From the NCBI RefSeq assembly GCF_000685355.1, contig NZ_JHET01000008.1, positions 1-64,000 of the forward strand: a stretch of 64,000 nt of DNA. The letters run 5' to 3'. Made by a program: the position numbers and the translations under genes. This DNA is from Microbacterium sp. CH12i (GTDB lineage Bacteria; Actinomycetota; Actinomycetes; Actinomycetales; Microbacteriaceae). Of the stretch, positions 48,415-57,953 are shown piece by piece. How positions within the stretch are numbered: position 1 is the first letter of the stretch; every line of letters starts with the position of its first letter. The notes under the pieces were generated by a model. That model did no database searches, was not told the DNA's origin, and saw nothing but the letters and a program-made list of their open reading frames with translations.

Positions 48415-49530
48415 ATGCAATCCACATACACAGCAAAGCGACTTCGGTGGGCAGGAGTGGCGATCACATCGACCGCGTTGCTACTCGCCGGATGCAGCGC
48501 AGGTGCCGCGACCGACGCGGAGACGGACGGAGCCATCGGTTCCCTCTCGCTGAAATTCACCAGCTACGCCAGCCCTACGGCGCCCATCAGCCAAGCGCTT
48601 CAGCAATCATTCGATGCCCTCGCAGAGTCAACGGACGGCGCGATCGAGGTCGAGCCTTTCTGGTCGGCATCTCTACTCAGCGCCCCCGATGGACTCGCTG
48701 GGGCAGCCGACGGACGTGCCGACATCTCACTCATCACCGCCGCCTATACTCCGTCCGAGATGCCTCTCAGCCAGCTCCTGGGCGTGCCTTTCGTCGCACC
48801 GTCCTCCGCTAGCGTGTCCCTCGCGCTCAAGGAGCTCTACGACACGAGCCCGGCGTTCCAGAACGAATTCAGCTCGAACGGGGTTCATCTGCTCGCGGTC
48901 ATAGCGCCGGGCGAGAACATCATCGCGACCACCGACCCGATCGAAGGGCCCGAGGATCTCGAAGGTCTTCAGCTGCGTGCCGCCGGTTATATCGCGAACG
49001 CAGTTCAGGAATGGGACGCGAATGTCCAGGCACTACCGGCGACCGATATGTACGAGTCGATCGAGCGAGGCCTCATTGACGGCTACACGTCCTTCGCGTA
49101 CGAACTCATCGCAAGCTTCGGTTTGAATGAGGTTGCGACAAACATCACCGATCCTGGCACCGGCCCATACATTGCCTCCTACATCGTGATCAATAAGAGC
49201 CAATGGGACGGGTTCTCGGATGCTCAGCGCGATGCGATCACTGCGTCATACGAAAACGTCGCGGACTGGAGCACTGAGGCGACCCTCGAAATCGAGGCGG
49301 CCACGTGCGACACACTGCTCGAGAACGGCGGGAGTGTAACCGTCTGGGACGAGACCAAGGTCAAGCAGTTCCGCGACAAGATCGGCGATAGCCTCCTGAA
49401 GGAATGGAAGGCCACGGCCTCTGCCACGGGCGTCGACCCTGATGCCTTCTATGACGAGTTGCAGACTGCGCTGGATGACGTCGGTGATCAGGAGCGCCAG
49501 ACCGGACTCCAGGAGTGCGCGAGCCGGTAA
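48415..49530 (+). CDS. dctP: TRAP transporter substrate-binding lipoprotein DctP
   Basis: ATG 48415 is chosen because GAAGGAG stands six to seven bases upstream; starts further up lie before that site. The lipobox LLLAGC (Cys27) anchors it in the membrane. DctP features follow: KFTSYASPTAPISQALQQSF, the conserved arginine region LEGLQLRAAGYIAN, and IERGLIDGYTSF. It is 371 residues, divergent from dctQM. The gene's terminator has been split by an IS30 element. Confidence 0.88.
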   Translation: MQSTYTAKRLRWAGVAITSTALLLAGCSAGAATDAETDGAIGSLSLKFTSYASPTAPISQALQQSFDALAESTDGAIEVEPFWSASLLSAPDGLAGAADGRADISLITAAYTPSEMPLSQLLGVPFVAPSSASVSLALKELYDTSPAFQNEFSSNGVHLLAVIAPGENIIATTDPIEGPEDLEGLQLRAAGYIANAVQEWDANVQALPATDMYESIERGLIDGYTSFAYELIASFGLNEVATNITDPGTGPYIASYIVINKSQWDGFSDAQRDAITASYENVADWSTEATLEIEAATCDTLLENGGSVTVWDETKVKQFRDKIGDSLLKEWKATASATGVDPDAFYDELQTALDDVGDQERQTGLQECASR

Positions 49531-49541
49531 TCGGTGACAAC

Positions 49542-49557
49542 ACGAAAGCGGCCCGGA
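49542..49557. terminator. Left arm of a terminator hairpin split by IS30
   Basis: ACGAAAGCGGCCCGGA here is the exact reverse complement of TCCGGGCCGCTTTCGT at 52487-52502, on the other side of the IS30 element. Before insertion the two formed a 16-bp stem between the convergent dctP and phosphatase genes. Confidence 0.8.
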
Positions 49558-49597
49558 ACCTGCTTGGATTCAAGGGGTGGTCGCAACACCAAGTGAA

Positions 49598-50042
49598 CTA
49601 GACCAGTTCTAGCAGACGCTCGGCTGGAGTTTTCCAGCCGAGCGTTTTGCGTGGGCGGCCGTTGAGCTTCTGAGCGACATGTTCCAGATCCGTCGGCCCA
49701 TAGGCGGAGAGGTCCGTGCCTTTGGGGAAGTACTGACGCAGTAGCCCGTTGGTGTTCTCGTTCGATCCGCGCTGCCAAGGCGATGCCGGATCACAGAAAT
49801 AGACCGGGACACCCGTCGCGACCTTGAACTGCTTATGCGTGGCCATCTCCGCGCCCTGGTCCCAGGTCAACGAACCACGCAGATGCTCAGGCAGCGCGCC
49901 GATCAGCTCGACCAGAACGTCACGGACGGCTTCCGCACTGTGATCGCCAGGCAGGTGCCCGAGCATCACGTAACGCGTGGTCCGCTCGACCAGCGTGATG
50001 ATCGCGGACTGGTTGCTCATCCCGGTGATCAGGTCCCCTTCC
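49598..50042 (-). pseudogene. IS30 transposase, C-terminal part
   Basis: After the IS110 junction the minus strand continues GDLITGMSNQSAIITLVERT, GSLTWDQGAEMATH, VYFCDPASPWQRGSNENTNG and ends RLLELV. This is the second half of the IS30 DDE domain, including the last catalytic Asp/Glu region. It is complete from the break to the natural stop. Confidence 0.9.
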
Positions 50043-50059
50043 TTACGCTGTTACTGAGG

Positions 50060-50225
50060 CCGGAGCACCGTTGACATTGCGTTTCGGTCACCCTCGGGCA
50101 GTGGGTATGGCTCAGTATCGCCCTGCCGCGTTGACGGCTCACTGGGAATGGCCGCCCACTGCCCGCTGATGGCTCGACCGCTGATTGAGAATTGCGACAT
50201 TGATCGTTGGGTAAGGACGTGCCGG
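50060..50225 (+). ncRNA. Candidate bridge RNA of the IS110 element
   Basis: A perfect 11-bp stem, CGGGCAGTGGG (50095-50105) with CCCACTGCCCG (50155-50165), encloses a loop with TGGGAA (50143-50148), which equals the target strand sequence TTGGGAA at this insertion. A second region has ATTGAGA (50184-50190), identical to the element's right end at 51489-51495, and GTAAGG (50211-50216), complementary to CCTTAC at the left junction. This fits the target-binding and donor-binding loops described for IS110 bridge RNAs. Ends of the RNA are approximate. Confidence 0.6.
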
Positions 50226-50279
50226 CGTGGTCATCGATAAGGGGAAACAGTTACCCACCTGATCGAGAGGACTACCTTC

Positions 50280-51481
50280 ATGCCAACACTGTGGGCCGGA
50301 ATCGACGCCGGCAAGCGCACGCACCACTGCGTCGTGATCGACCGTAACGGAACCGTTCTGCTGTCCACGAAGGTCAGCAACGACGAGACTCCGCTACTCG
50401 ATCTGATCTCGACGGTCGTTGAGCTCGACGGCGGGGGTGAGGTTTGCTGGGCGACGGATCTGACAGATGGTGGCGCCGCGTTGCTGATCGCCCTGCTAGC
50501 CGCTCATGATCAACAGTTGCTCTATATCCCGGGGAGGATCGTGCATCACGCTGCGGCGACATATCGGGGTGATGGGAAGACCGACGCGAAGGACGCCCGG
50601 ATCGTCGCCGACCAGGCTCGCATGCGCGCCGATCTTCAGCCCGTCCGGATCGCCACCGAGATAGCCGTCGATCTGCGGTTGCTGACCTCTCACCGGTTGG
50701 ATGTGATCCATGACCGGGTGCGCGCCATCAACCGGCTGCGCGCGACGATGCTCGAGTACTTCCCTGCATTGGAGCGGGCGTCGACTACTCGAAGAACAAG
50801 GCCGCGCTCGTGCTGCTGTCTCACTACGCGACTCCGGATAGTCTCCGCCGGATCGGTGCCGCCCGGCTTGCCACGTGGTTAAAGACGCGAGGCTGCCGCA
50901 ATAGCGCTGGCGTCTCGAAAGCCGCCGTCGATGCAGCTCACACGCAGACCACGACCCTGCCCGCCCAATCTGTCGGGTCGGCATTGGTGACCAAACTCGC
51001 GGCGAAGATCGCTGCGATCGATGAGGACCTCGCGGGCATCGACGCCGAGATCACCAAACATTACGCGCAGCATGAGGACGCCGAGATCCTGCTCAGCACG
51101 CCCGGCTTCGGGCCCGTTCTCGCCGCCACCTTCCTCGCTCAGATCGGTGGGAACCTCGACGCGTTCGAGAACGTAGACCGACTTGCCTGCGTCGCCAGCC
51201 TCGCACCTGTTCCTCGGGATTCCGGACGCATCAGTGGAAACCTTCACCGGCCACGACGTTTCAACCGTCGGCTGCTGCGAACCTGCTATCTCGCCGCCCT
51301 ATCGAGCCTCAAGAACAGTCCCTCGTCGCGGGCGTTCTACGATCGCAAACGCGCAGAGGGCAAGTCACACAAGCAAGCGCTGATCGCTCTCGCCCGGCGC
51401 CGCATGAACGTCATCTGGGCCATGCTCCGCGACCACACCGCTTACGTCGAGCCAGCCAGGCAAGTCCCAATTGCCGCTTGA
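50280..51481 (+). pseudogene. IS110 transposase (DEDD recombinase), one-base frameshift
   Basis: ATG 50280 begins LWAGIDAGKRTHHCVVIDRN with the first acidic residue of the RuvC-like DEDD domain; DGKTDAKDARIVADQARMR follows. Near 50788 the frame shifts where GCGTCGAC should read GCGTTCGAC (FDYSKNKAALVL). The Tnp_20 domain continues with LLSTPGFGPVLAATFLAQIG and the serine region APVPRDSGRISG to the stop. One T is missing from a pair; otherwise the protein, about 400 residues, is whole. Confidence 0.88.
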
Positions 51482-51486
51482 CAACT

Positions 51487-52370
51487 TCATTGAGATTCCC
51501 AATGCCCGGGAACAGCACGATCCTCGACTTCCGCGGGCCGATCAGAGATCATCACCATCGGATCAACAAATCGACTCGTGCGATGCTCCGGGGAACGGTG
51601 TGGTTTCCGGCGCGTGCGGCCGGTGCGCAGCGCGTCGACGATCTCGCGCTTCAACCCGCCACGGGCTTGAACGTAGATCGCTTGGTAGATCGTCTCCGTG
51701 CTCACCCTCATACCCTCATCGTCGGGGAACTCCGCCCGGATCCGGTTACGGATCTGTTCCGGAGACCATTGTCTCCCCAACCCCGCAGACACATACTCCC
51801 GCAACCGCCCAGGCGCAGCGAGCAGCGCAGGTTTCGGACGGACACGCTGGGCTGCAGCATCTCGGTGCGCGGCATGCGGCAAATACCGGGCATCCGAGCC
51901 TGGCCTCCGGGCCAGCTCGCGCATGATCGTCGATGCCGGCCTGCCCAGCTCCCGACCAATCGCCCGCAACGATGAGCCAGCTCGGTGCAGATCAGCGATC
52001 ATCTCCCGCTCAGCCAGCGAGAGCAACCGCGAACCAATCGCCTCAGCGATCAACGGTGGTGGACTTGTCATAGACTCCATCGTGACGCGTCCGGTGGAGT
52101 AATCCACGCGCCGACCGTCAGGATAGAACCGCGAGTTCCGTGACTTACGGACCCCACGATCCCAATCCCTCGCCGTGCGCTCATGGATCCCCACCCGCGC
52201 TGCAGACTCACGTCGTGACATCCCCCCGGCGCGCAGCCGAGCGAACTCAGCCTTCCCCGGATGCGCAACACGCTTCGACGACAGCCCCGCCTGACGAGCC
52301 CACGCGAAACCAGTATTGCGATTGATACCCAACCGCGTGCGACCACACTCACACTGCCGATCTCCTTCAT
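51487..52370 (-). pseudogene. IS30 transposase, N-terminal part
   Basis: From about 52370 (MKEIGSVSVVAR) the frame continues, after a missing G near 52332 (GCGGTTGGG for GCGGGTTGGG), with LGINRNTGFAWARQAGLSSK, a second helix-turn-helix ADLHRAGSSLRAIGRELGRP, and the first DDE parts to VEDRAVPGHWE. It then runs a few codons into IS110 and stops at 51487. It is joined in sense to the fragment at 49598-50042. Confidence 0.88.
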
Positions 52371-52486
52371 CAAAGCGATGAACTGCGCCTTAAGCGCACC
52401 AGAACTCTCCAAAAAACACGACACGGTGGTCGCAACCTCCTGAAAATCGAGGGTGTTGCGACCACCGTTAGAATCCAAGAGAAAGC

Positions 52487-52502
52487 TCCGGGCCGCTTTC
52501 GT
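52487..52502. terminator. Right arm of the split terminator hairpin
   Basis: TCCGGGCCGCTTTCGT is the reverse complement of 49542-49557. It stands 22 bases past the stop of the phosphatase gene in that gene's direction. Without the partner arm, termination of both dctP and the phosphatase gene is probably changed. Confidence 0.8.
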
Positions 52503-52524
52503 CTTCGCGATTGAAGATCCGAAG

Positions 52525-53268
52525 CTACTGAGGATCCGGAGCGATCATCAACGCACGAAAGCGCTCGATCACTTCGAGTGGCAGCCCGTGTGCGAGGAGC
52601 CACCCTTCGGCGCCGGACCAGTCCTCATTCAGCGACTCGAGGAGTGCCTCGATCTTCGCCACCTGCGGGCGATGCTGGTCGAGCGTACGGCCTGCGAGCA
52701 CCCCTTCATAGCCGGGAACCGCCCGCAGGCGCTCCAGAATGTTCGCAATTCCCACATCCGTCAGCAGGAAGTCCTCGACGATGAGCGGATGCTCCACGCC
52801 CAGCACGTCGAGCAGGAGAGCGGCGATGACGCCGGTCCTGTCTTTCCCCGCCGCGCAGTGGAAGTAAACACCGTTCTCTGCGTCGTCCATGACTGTGCGG
52901 ACCGCGAGGATAATCTCATCCGGCCCGTCGACGAGGTAGTCGTAGTACGTGGCGGTCCAGCTCGTGCCGTGATCGGTCACGAGACTCGACGTTGTGAAGC
53001 GGATGCCGAGGCTCTCATGGTCGATCTGCTCCCGCCCCGCCTCGCTCCCGCGCCGAAGGTCGACGATGCTGTGGATCGGCAAACCCGCCTCGGCGGCGCT
53101 CGTTGCTCCGGTGAGCGCTATCGGGAAATCACCCCGGAACACCTTCCCGAACCTTGTCGTACCTGCGGGCACGGGTAAACCCCCGAGGTCACGCACATTG
53201 TGCATTCCCTCGAGGGCCACGACTCGCCTGCTGTGATCCACAGTGCTGTGCGGCGAGCCCGTGCTCAT
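52525..53268 (-). CDS. Tyrosine-protein phosphatase (dual-specificity-like)
   Basis: The ATG at 53268 overlaps the stop of the next gene upstream; 247 residues. The CX5R signature HCAAGKDRTG gives the nucleophilic Cys and Arg, and ALEGMHNVRDLGGLPVPAGT is the N-terminal block of the bacterial Tyr/Ser phosphatase family (LipA/MptpB-like). It could dephosphorylate a small phosphorylated metabolite as well as a protein; in the cluster a phosphotransferase lies three genes away. Confidence 0.85.
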   Translation of the reverse strand: MSTGSPHSTVDHSRRVVALEGMHNVRDLGGLPVPAGTTRFGKVFRGDFPIALTGATSAAEAGLPIHSIVDLRRGSEAGREQIDHESLGIRFTTSSLVTDHGTSWTATYYDYLVDGPDEIILAVRTVMDDAENGVYFHCAAGKDRTGVIAALLLDVLGVEHPLIVEDFLLTDVGIANILERLRAVPGYEGVLAGRTLDQHRPQVAKIEALLESLNEDWSGAEGWLLAHGLPLEVIERFRALMIAPDPQ

Positions 53269-54266
53269 GCGCGCAGTACCCGCGGCATGTCGGTCGGCCA
53301 CACGCCGAACCGTGTGGTGTGATCGGCGATCACACTGTTCTCCATGACCACTCCATACCCGACACGCTCGCCATAGACCCACTTCATCATGCCGTTCCAG
53401 GTGATGTTCGCAGGATACGCGGTCCACGGTGCACCGACGTTGGGCATCGCGTGCAATCGGTACGTGCGGCCGCGCACGTCCGTCACCTCGCAATCCAGCG
53501 TGAGCAGCATCACCCCGAACCGCGTGGCCTCGAACGAGCCGTGCGAGAGCGCGACGAACTCGCCTTTGTCGATGACGTAGCCGTGCGTGATGTCGATGCG
53601 CTGCCTCCCGGGGCCCTGCGCGTCGCGCGGCGCGCGGAAGTGAAATGCGAGATCTTCACCAAACGTCGCGTTGATGCTGTTCATGGGCCGAACGGCTTCC
53701 GGCCGCTTCCCCCACGAACGATCCATCCGCTCGATGCTGTCGACGGGGAACTCTTTGCCGTGCACCTTGATCGTGCCGGTGATGCGGCCGGTCATGTCGT
53801 AATGGCCCTTGTACGCCTCGCCCGAGCTCGACTTCGCTGCGCGCTCTTCCTCGGTGGTGCCAGCGTTCGGGCTCATCGACGGGTCGTGGATGTCGAACGG
53901 CTCATGCATCCCGATCCAGTCCACGTGGATCTCATTGCCGTCCGGCCCGACGTAGTCGATCCGGTACTCGCGCGGCGGCTTGGTCGCCTCGATGCGCAGC
54001 CCCATCGGCGAGTCGATCAGCGACCAGCGCTCGGGGGCGGGCAGCTGGTTGCGCACGTTGTAGTGCAGCAGCTCAGTACGCGAATCGGTCATCGTGCCGT
54101 AGAAGTAGATGTCATTGGTCATCACTCCCAGCACGGGGCGAACGACGACATACACGTGGGCGAGAATGTTCTTCTCCGGGACGGGGATCGGGAGGAAGTA
54201 CGTCTCCGCCCAGTCGTAGTCGGCATCTGGACCGTTCTGGTACTCAAGGTGTTCCGCGGTGATCAC
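53265..54266 (-). CDS. CrtC/AttH-like lipocalin-type domain protein (DUF7064/7065-like)
   Basis: The GTG at 54266 (VITAEHLEYQNG) follows AGAGAGG; 333 residues. It is rich in beta-strands and contains GRITGTIKVHGKEFPVDSIE, MDRSWGKRPE and HGYVIDKGEFVALSHG, resembling the tandem lipocalin-like domains of hydroxyneurosporene-synthase-type proteins (DUF7064/7065). Such proteins often sit beside phosphotransferases in hydrophobic-substrate gene clusters; a hydration or binding role is possible but not known. No signal peptide. Confidence 0.6.
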   Translation of the reverse strand: MITAEHLEYQNGPDADYDWAETYFLPIPVPEKNILAHVYVVVRPVLGVMTNDIYFYGTMTDSRTELLHYNVRNQLPAPERWSLIDSPMGLRIEATKPPREYRIDYVGPDGNEIHVDWIGMHEPFDIHDPSMSPNAGTTEEERAAKSSSGEAYKGHYDMTGRITGTIKVHGKEFPVDSIERMDRSWGKRPEAVRPMNSINATFGEDLAFHFRAPRDAQGPGRQRIDITHGYVIDKGEFVALSHGSFEATRFGVMLLTLDCEVTDVRGRTYRLHAMPNVGAPWTAYPANITWNGMMKWVYGERVGYGVVMENSVIADHTTRFGVWPTDMPRVLRA

Positions 54267-54291
54267 TGCGTGGTCCTCTCTCTTTGGTCTG

Positions 54292-54831
54292 TCAGAACTG
54301 CGGCTGGCTGCGGACGGCGAACGCTGCATCCAGCGGCGGGACGACCGAGGGGTCGGTCTCCCACCCCTGCGGAAGGAACCACGCGCGCTGCATGTCGAGC
54401 AGTTCTTTGGCCGCGTCCAGCACCGCAAGCTCTACGCGAATGCCGGATGCTTCACCCTGGGAGGCACGCACACTCGCAGAGACGAGTTGCGACAGTGCCA
54501 TCGCTTCTTCCGCGACCGTTTCTGTGTTCGCCTGCGGGTCGACGACGACCTCGACGAAACTTTCCAGCTCCTGATCGATCTCCCTGCCGAGCGCAGGTGA
54601 GAACACCGCTACGTCGTCGCGGATCTGGCGCACGAGCGCCCCATAGTGGAGCATCTCGAAACGAGCATGTTCGTGCACGTGATCGATCCGCTGCTCGACG
54701 AAATCCAGCACCTGGGCGACGATCTTGGCCTGCTCGAGCGCGAGCGGGTCGCTTCCGTCCACGGCCGGGATGATCACGTCGCGCATGGAGCGCACAGCGG
54801 CGGTAAGCGTGTTGCGGATGTGGTCGGCCAT
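54292..54831 (-). CDS. Small helical protein, DUF6285-like
   Basis: This 179-residue protein (MADHIRNTLTAAVRSMRDVI) is almost wholly helical, with EQAKIVAQVLDFVEQRIDHV and repeated acidic/aliphatic heptads. It resembles DUF6285 proteins, which accompany APH-type phosphotransferases. Its start lies two bases from the phosphotransferase stop, so the pair is translated together. It may be a partner subunit; function unknown. Confidence 0.6.
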   Translation of the reverse strand: MADHIRNTLTAAVRSMRDVIIPAVDGSDPLALEQAKIVAQVLDFVEQRIDHVHEHARFEMLHYGALVRQIRDDVAVFSPALGREIDQELESFVEVVVDPQANTETVAEEAMALSQLVSASVRASQGEASGIRVELAVLDAAKELLDMQRAWFLPQGWETDPSVVPPLDAAFAVRSQPQF

Positions 54832-54832
54832 C

Positions 54833-56089
54833 TCAATTCTCCTCGAGGATCGATGTGCGGAGCTCTTCACCGAGGGAGTACACGATGCCCTCGATCCAGG
54901 CCAGCAGCACGTCCTGGTGCGACTTGCCGAGGCGGATGACGCGCGAACCGGTGCCGAGCGTCGATGCGATGAGCTGGAAGGTGTTGAGGATTCGGTAGTA
55001 GCGCAGGCGCACCGGATCGACGGTGAGACCCGAGAGGCGCTCGTACTCGCTGATGAACTCGTCGTATGGGACGAGCCCTGCGACGAGAAGCGTCTCGCCA
55101 TCTTCCGCGAGCGTGCCAAAGCTCGGAAGCATCGCCCATGCGAGGTCGCGGTGACGGTCACCGAGGTGCCCTCGTTCCCAATCCAGCCAGGTGGTGATCT
55201 GTCGGGTGTCCTCGTCGAAGAGGTAGTTGCCGGTGCGATAGTCACCGTGCAAGACGCTGACGCGATCCAGTTCGGGGGCATTGCGCTCGAGCCAGTTCGC
55301 CGCGACCTCCCACAGCGGGAGCTCCTCGGCGCGGTCTTCCTCCCACACTCGGCGGGTGCGGTTGAGCTGCCAGATCGCAGTGTCAGTCGTTCCGACACGC
55401 GGAAGATCGAACGATGGCAGATCAAGATCCTCCGCGCGGATCGCGTGCAGTGTGGCCAGATGCGCAACGAACTGCGGACCGAGTTCTGCGCGCAGCTCAG
55501 GGGCAAAGACACTGCCCACCCCCGAAGGACGTGCCTCGACAGCGCGAGGCTTGCTCACGCCGTACGCGAGCGCGTAGATCAGCGTCGGCTGCGGGAAGAA
55601 CTCCGCGTCGTCATCGACCCAGTAGGCGCGGGGCACAGGCAGGTGGTCACGGAGAGCATTGATCACCTCATACTCTCGTGTGCGACTCGTGGCGTTTAGC
55701 GACTCCTGCGGTTCCATGCGCAGCACGAGCTGGGAAGTCGTCTGACCCTCCAGCGGGTCGTTCCATTCCAGCGAGAATGCAACCTGGATCTTGGATGCGC
55801 CGCCCGAGAGCCAGCGCATGTTGTCAACGCGGTGCGACCCCTCCACGTTCGCGTCCAGGAAGGCGTCAAGTGCGATACGCAGCTCTTCGAGCGTGCTCGG
55901 CGCCTGCCGGGGATCAGCCCGGTGCTCCGCCTTGCGTGTGAGCATCCGGTCATACTCCGCTTCACTCGGGAAGCGGAGTCGCATCTGCTCGACGAAGTCG
56001 GCGTCCGGCGCGTCACGCGTGTTGTGGTCGATCGCTCGAATCTCGCGGATCCGGTCGGCTCCGACGTCGTGGATAGTGTCATTCGTCAT
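54833..56089 (-). CDS. APH-family phosphotransferase
   Basis: This 418-residue kinase-fold protein has the catalytic loop SVLHGDYRTGNYLFD (HGDxxxxN) and metal-binding WLDWERGHLGD, as in aminoglycoside/choline kinase-like enzymes and the kinase-like domain of ACAD10/11. The first 90 residues are a separate helical extension. It probably phosphorylates a hydroxylated metabolite of the cluster, such as a cyclic alcohol or hydroxy acid; the phosphatase at 52525 might reverse or follow this step. Confidence 0.8.
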   Translation of the reverse strand: MTNDTIHDVGADRIREIRAIDHNTRDAPDADFVEQMRLRFPSEAEYDRMLTRKAEHRADPRQAPSTLEELRIALDAFLDANVEGSHRVDNMRWLSGGASKIQVAFSLEWNDPLEGQTTSQLVLRMEPQESLNATSRTREYEVINALRDHLPVPRAYWVDDDAEFFPQPTLIYALAYGVSKPRAVEARPSGVGSVFAPELRAELGPQFVAHLATLHAIRAEDLDLPSFDLPRVGTTDTAIWQLNRTRRVWEEDRAEELPLWEVAANWLERNAPELDRVSVLHGDYRTGNYLFDEDTRQITTWLDWERGHLGDRHRDLAWAMLPSFGTLAEDGETLLVAGLVPYDEFISEYERLSGLTVDPVRLRYYRILNTFQLIASTLGTGSRVIRLGKSHQDVLLAWIEGIVYSLGEELRTSILEEN

Positions 56090-56145
56090 CGTGATGATCT
56101 CCGTTGATCTGCAGCGTTGGTGCACTGGCGTGGGTGGAGTGGATA

Positions 56146-56910
56146 TCAGGGCATGTGGGCGCCGCCATTGACGGCGATGGTCGCTCCGGTGATGTAAGCG
56201 GCAGGGTCGGAAGCGAGGAATGTCACGGCAGCGGCGACTTCCGAGGACGCGCCCACCCGACCGGCGGGAATCGTCGCGACCATGGCTTCAATGGCATCCT
56301 CGGCCTGCGCATCCGCCAAAGGCGTCGAGACGCGTCCGGGCGCCACGGCGTTCACAGTGACGCCGTATCGACTGACTTCCCCCGCCAGCATGCGGGTGAA
56401 GCCGATGAGCCCGGCCTTGGTGGCACTGTAATCCACGGTGGTCGATGCCACGTAGGTCTGGCCAGCGCGCGAGGCAATATTGATGATGCGCCCCCAGCCT
56501 CGCTCTTTCATACCGGGCACGAGAGCGCGCGACAGCCGGAAGGGCGCTGTGAGGTTGACCTCGAAAGTGAGATCCCACACTTCGTCAGTGACGTCCTCGA
56601 CATAGTTCTTGCCGCCGTCCCGGGCCTGCGGCTGAATGCCGGCGCAGTTGACGAGAATGTCCACCTCCACGCCCTTGGCCACGAGTTCAGCGAGCGCCGC
56701 GTCGATTTCCGCACGGTCGCTGAGATCGACGACGAGCGAGTGTGTCGCACCAATCTGGTGCACCGACTCAGAGCGGTCGAGTGCGACGACCTGCACTCCC
56801 TCCGCCGCGAACTGCTCCGCAATGGCTTTGCCGATTCCGCTGGCAGCTCCGGTTACGAGAGCGGTACGGGTGGGGCGAGTGGTTCCTCGCTCGGCAGTTG
56901 TTTCAGTCAC
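56146..56910 (-). CDS. SDR oxidoreductase
   Basis: GTG 56910 with AAGAGGA upstream gives 254 residues. It has TALVTGAASGIGKAIAEQFA, VNCAGIQP, Ser in NIASRAGQ, YSATK and the C-terminal ITGATIAVNGGAHM of FabG-like enzymes. The Asp in VVALDRS suggests NAD. Likely an alcohol or 3-hydroxyacyl dehydrogenase of the BVMO cluster. Confidence 0.85.
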   Translation of the reverse strand: MTETTAERGTTRPTRTALVTGAASGIGKAIAEQFAAEGVQVVALDRSESVHQIGATHSLVVDLSDRAEIDAALAELVAKGVEVDILVNCAGIQPQARDGGKNYVEDVTDEVWDLTFEVNLTAPFRLSRALVPGMKERGWGRIINIASRAGQTYVASTTVDYSATKAGLIGFTRMLAGEVSRYGVTVNAVAPGRVSTPLADAQAEDAIEAMVATIPAGRVGASSEVAAAVTFLASDPAAYITGATIAVNGGAHMP

Positions 56911-57108
56911 TTTGATCCTCTTCGATCTGTTTAGACGTTCTCTTGCCCCGAGTGTTACCGGAGGCATGTTCTCAGGCAACCGCATATGGGTGCCCGGCGT
57001 AATGGCCCGCTGACGGTAGTGCGTCGAGACGAATGTCTCGGCATGGTGATTTCCTGCCCGCATCTCTGGCGCTACGGGCCGGAAGATTCAGCTCGCGGTC
57101 GTAACCAA

Positions 57109-57870
57109 TCAGATTTGGTCCGTCGGTCGGATGACGATCTCATTGACAGCGACCCTGCGTGGACTCGTAACAATGTAAGAAATAGCGTTGGCAATATCGG
57201 CCGCGAGGAGTTTCTCCACGTCGGTGAATATGTTCGCGTAGTGCTCCTGGGTGGCCTCCTGCTGGTGACCGAACAGCTCAGTATCGACCGCGCCCGGTTC
57301 GACGACCGAGAATCTGAGCGAGCGGGCGGTATATTCGCGGCGCCACGATTCGGTAGCAGCCGTGACAGCGAACTTGCTCGCGTTATATACGGCCACTTGG
57401 GGGGCGGGCCAACGGCCAGCGATCGAGCTGATGTTGACGACATCCGCGACTGACCGCGGACTCGTTGTCGGCGCTTCGAGGAGATAGGGAAGTGCTGCCT
57501 TGACCACGTGCACCAACCCCCTGAGGTTCACATCGATCATTCGATCCCAGTCTGCGATGGGCGAGGCAACCGAGTCACCATTAAGCATGACCCCGGCCGC
57601 GTTCACCACCGTGTCCAGGCGACCGAACTCGGTTATGACCCGCTCGATCAACGAGACCACTTCACCGGGATCGGTGATGTCTGCCGGAACAGCCGTGGCT
57701 TCGCCACCCGACCGCCGGATGCCCTCAGCGATCTCTTCGAGGCGATCGGCCCGGCGTGCAACCAGCACTACTGTCGCTCCCTCGGCCGCGAGAGTCTCGG
57801 CCGCCGCATGGCCAATGCCGCTCGACGCTCCGGTTACGAGCGCCACTGTTCTATCGAGTCGATCTGCCAT
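57109..57870 (-). CDS. SDR oxidoreductase
   Basis: This 253-residue protein has LVTGASSGIGHAAAETLA, VVNAAGVM, Ser in VNISSIAG and YNASK. The Arg-rich VLVARRADRLEEIAEG favours NADP. Its C-terminus (VAVNEIVIRPTDQI) resembles the clavulanic-acid-dehydrogenase/NADP serine-dehydrogenase-like SDR group. It sits between two cluster genes; substrate unknown. Confidence 0.85.
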   Translation of the reverse strand: MADRLDRTVALVTGASSGIGHAAAETLAAEGATVVLVARRADRLEEIAEGIRRSGGEATAVPADITDPGEVVSLIERVITEFGRLDTVVNAAGVMLNGDSVASPIADWDRMIDVNLRGLVHVVKAALPYLLEAPTTSPRSVADVVNISSIAGRWPAPQVAVYNASKFAVTAATESWRREYTARSLRFSVVEPGAVDTELFGHQQEATQEHYANIFTDVEKLLAADIANAISYIVTSPRRVAVNEIVIRPTDQI

Positions 57871-57953
57871 CGCGAGCCACCTTTAGCGTCTGGGTCAATT
57901 TTGCGTCGATGGAACTCCGACCCCGCCGCCCGGAGGCTGCGGGGTCGGAAGAT

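Larger units (their letters stand above)
50043..51499 (+). mobile_element. IS110-family insertion sequence inside IS30
   Basis: TTCC at 50039-50042 and 51496-51499 bounds the insert; removing the insert rejoins the IS30 codons for PGHWE and GDL. There are no terminal inverted repeats, as is usual for IS110. The 5' non-coding part before the transposase is about 235 bases and the 3' part is about 18, the layout of the IS110 group with a bridge RNA at the left end. Confidence 0.87.
49563..52479 (-). mobile_element. IS30-family insertion sequence, interrupted by IS110
   Basis: Imperfect terminal inverted repeats are at 49563-49590 (CTTGGATTCAAGGGGTGG, then TCGCAACACC) and 52452-52479; the inner GGTGGTCGCAACACC is identical. 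The minus-strand transposase is split at its GHWE/GDL motif by an IS110 element at 50043-51499. Without that insert the element is about 1.46 kb. It sits in the loop of a terminator hairpin. Confidence 0.85.
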
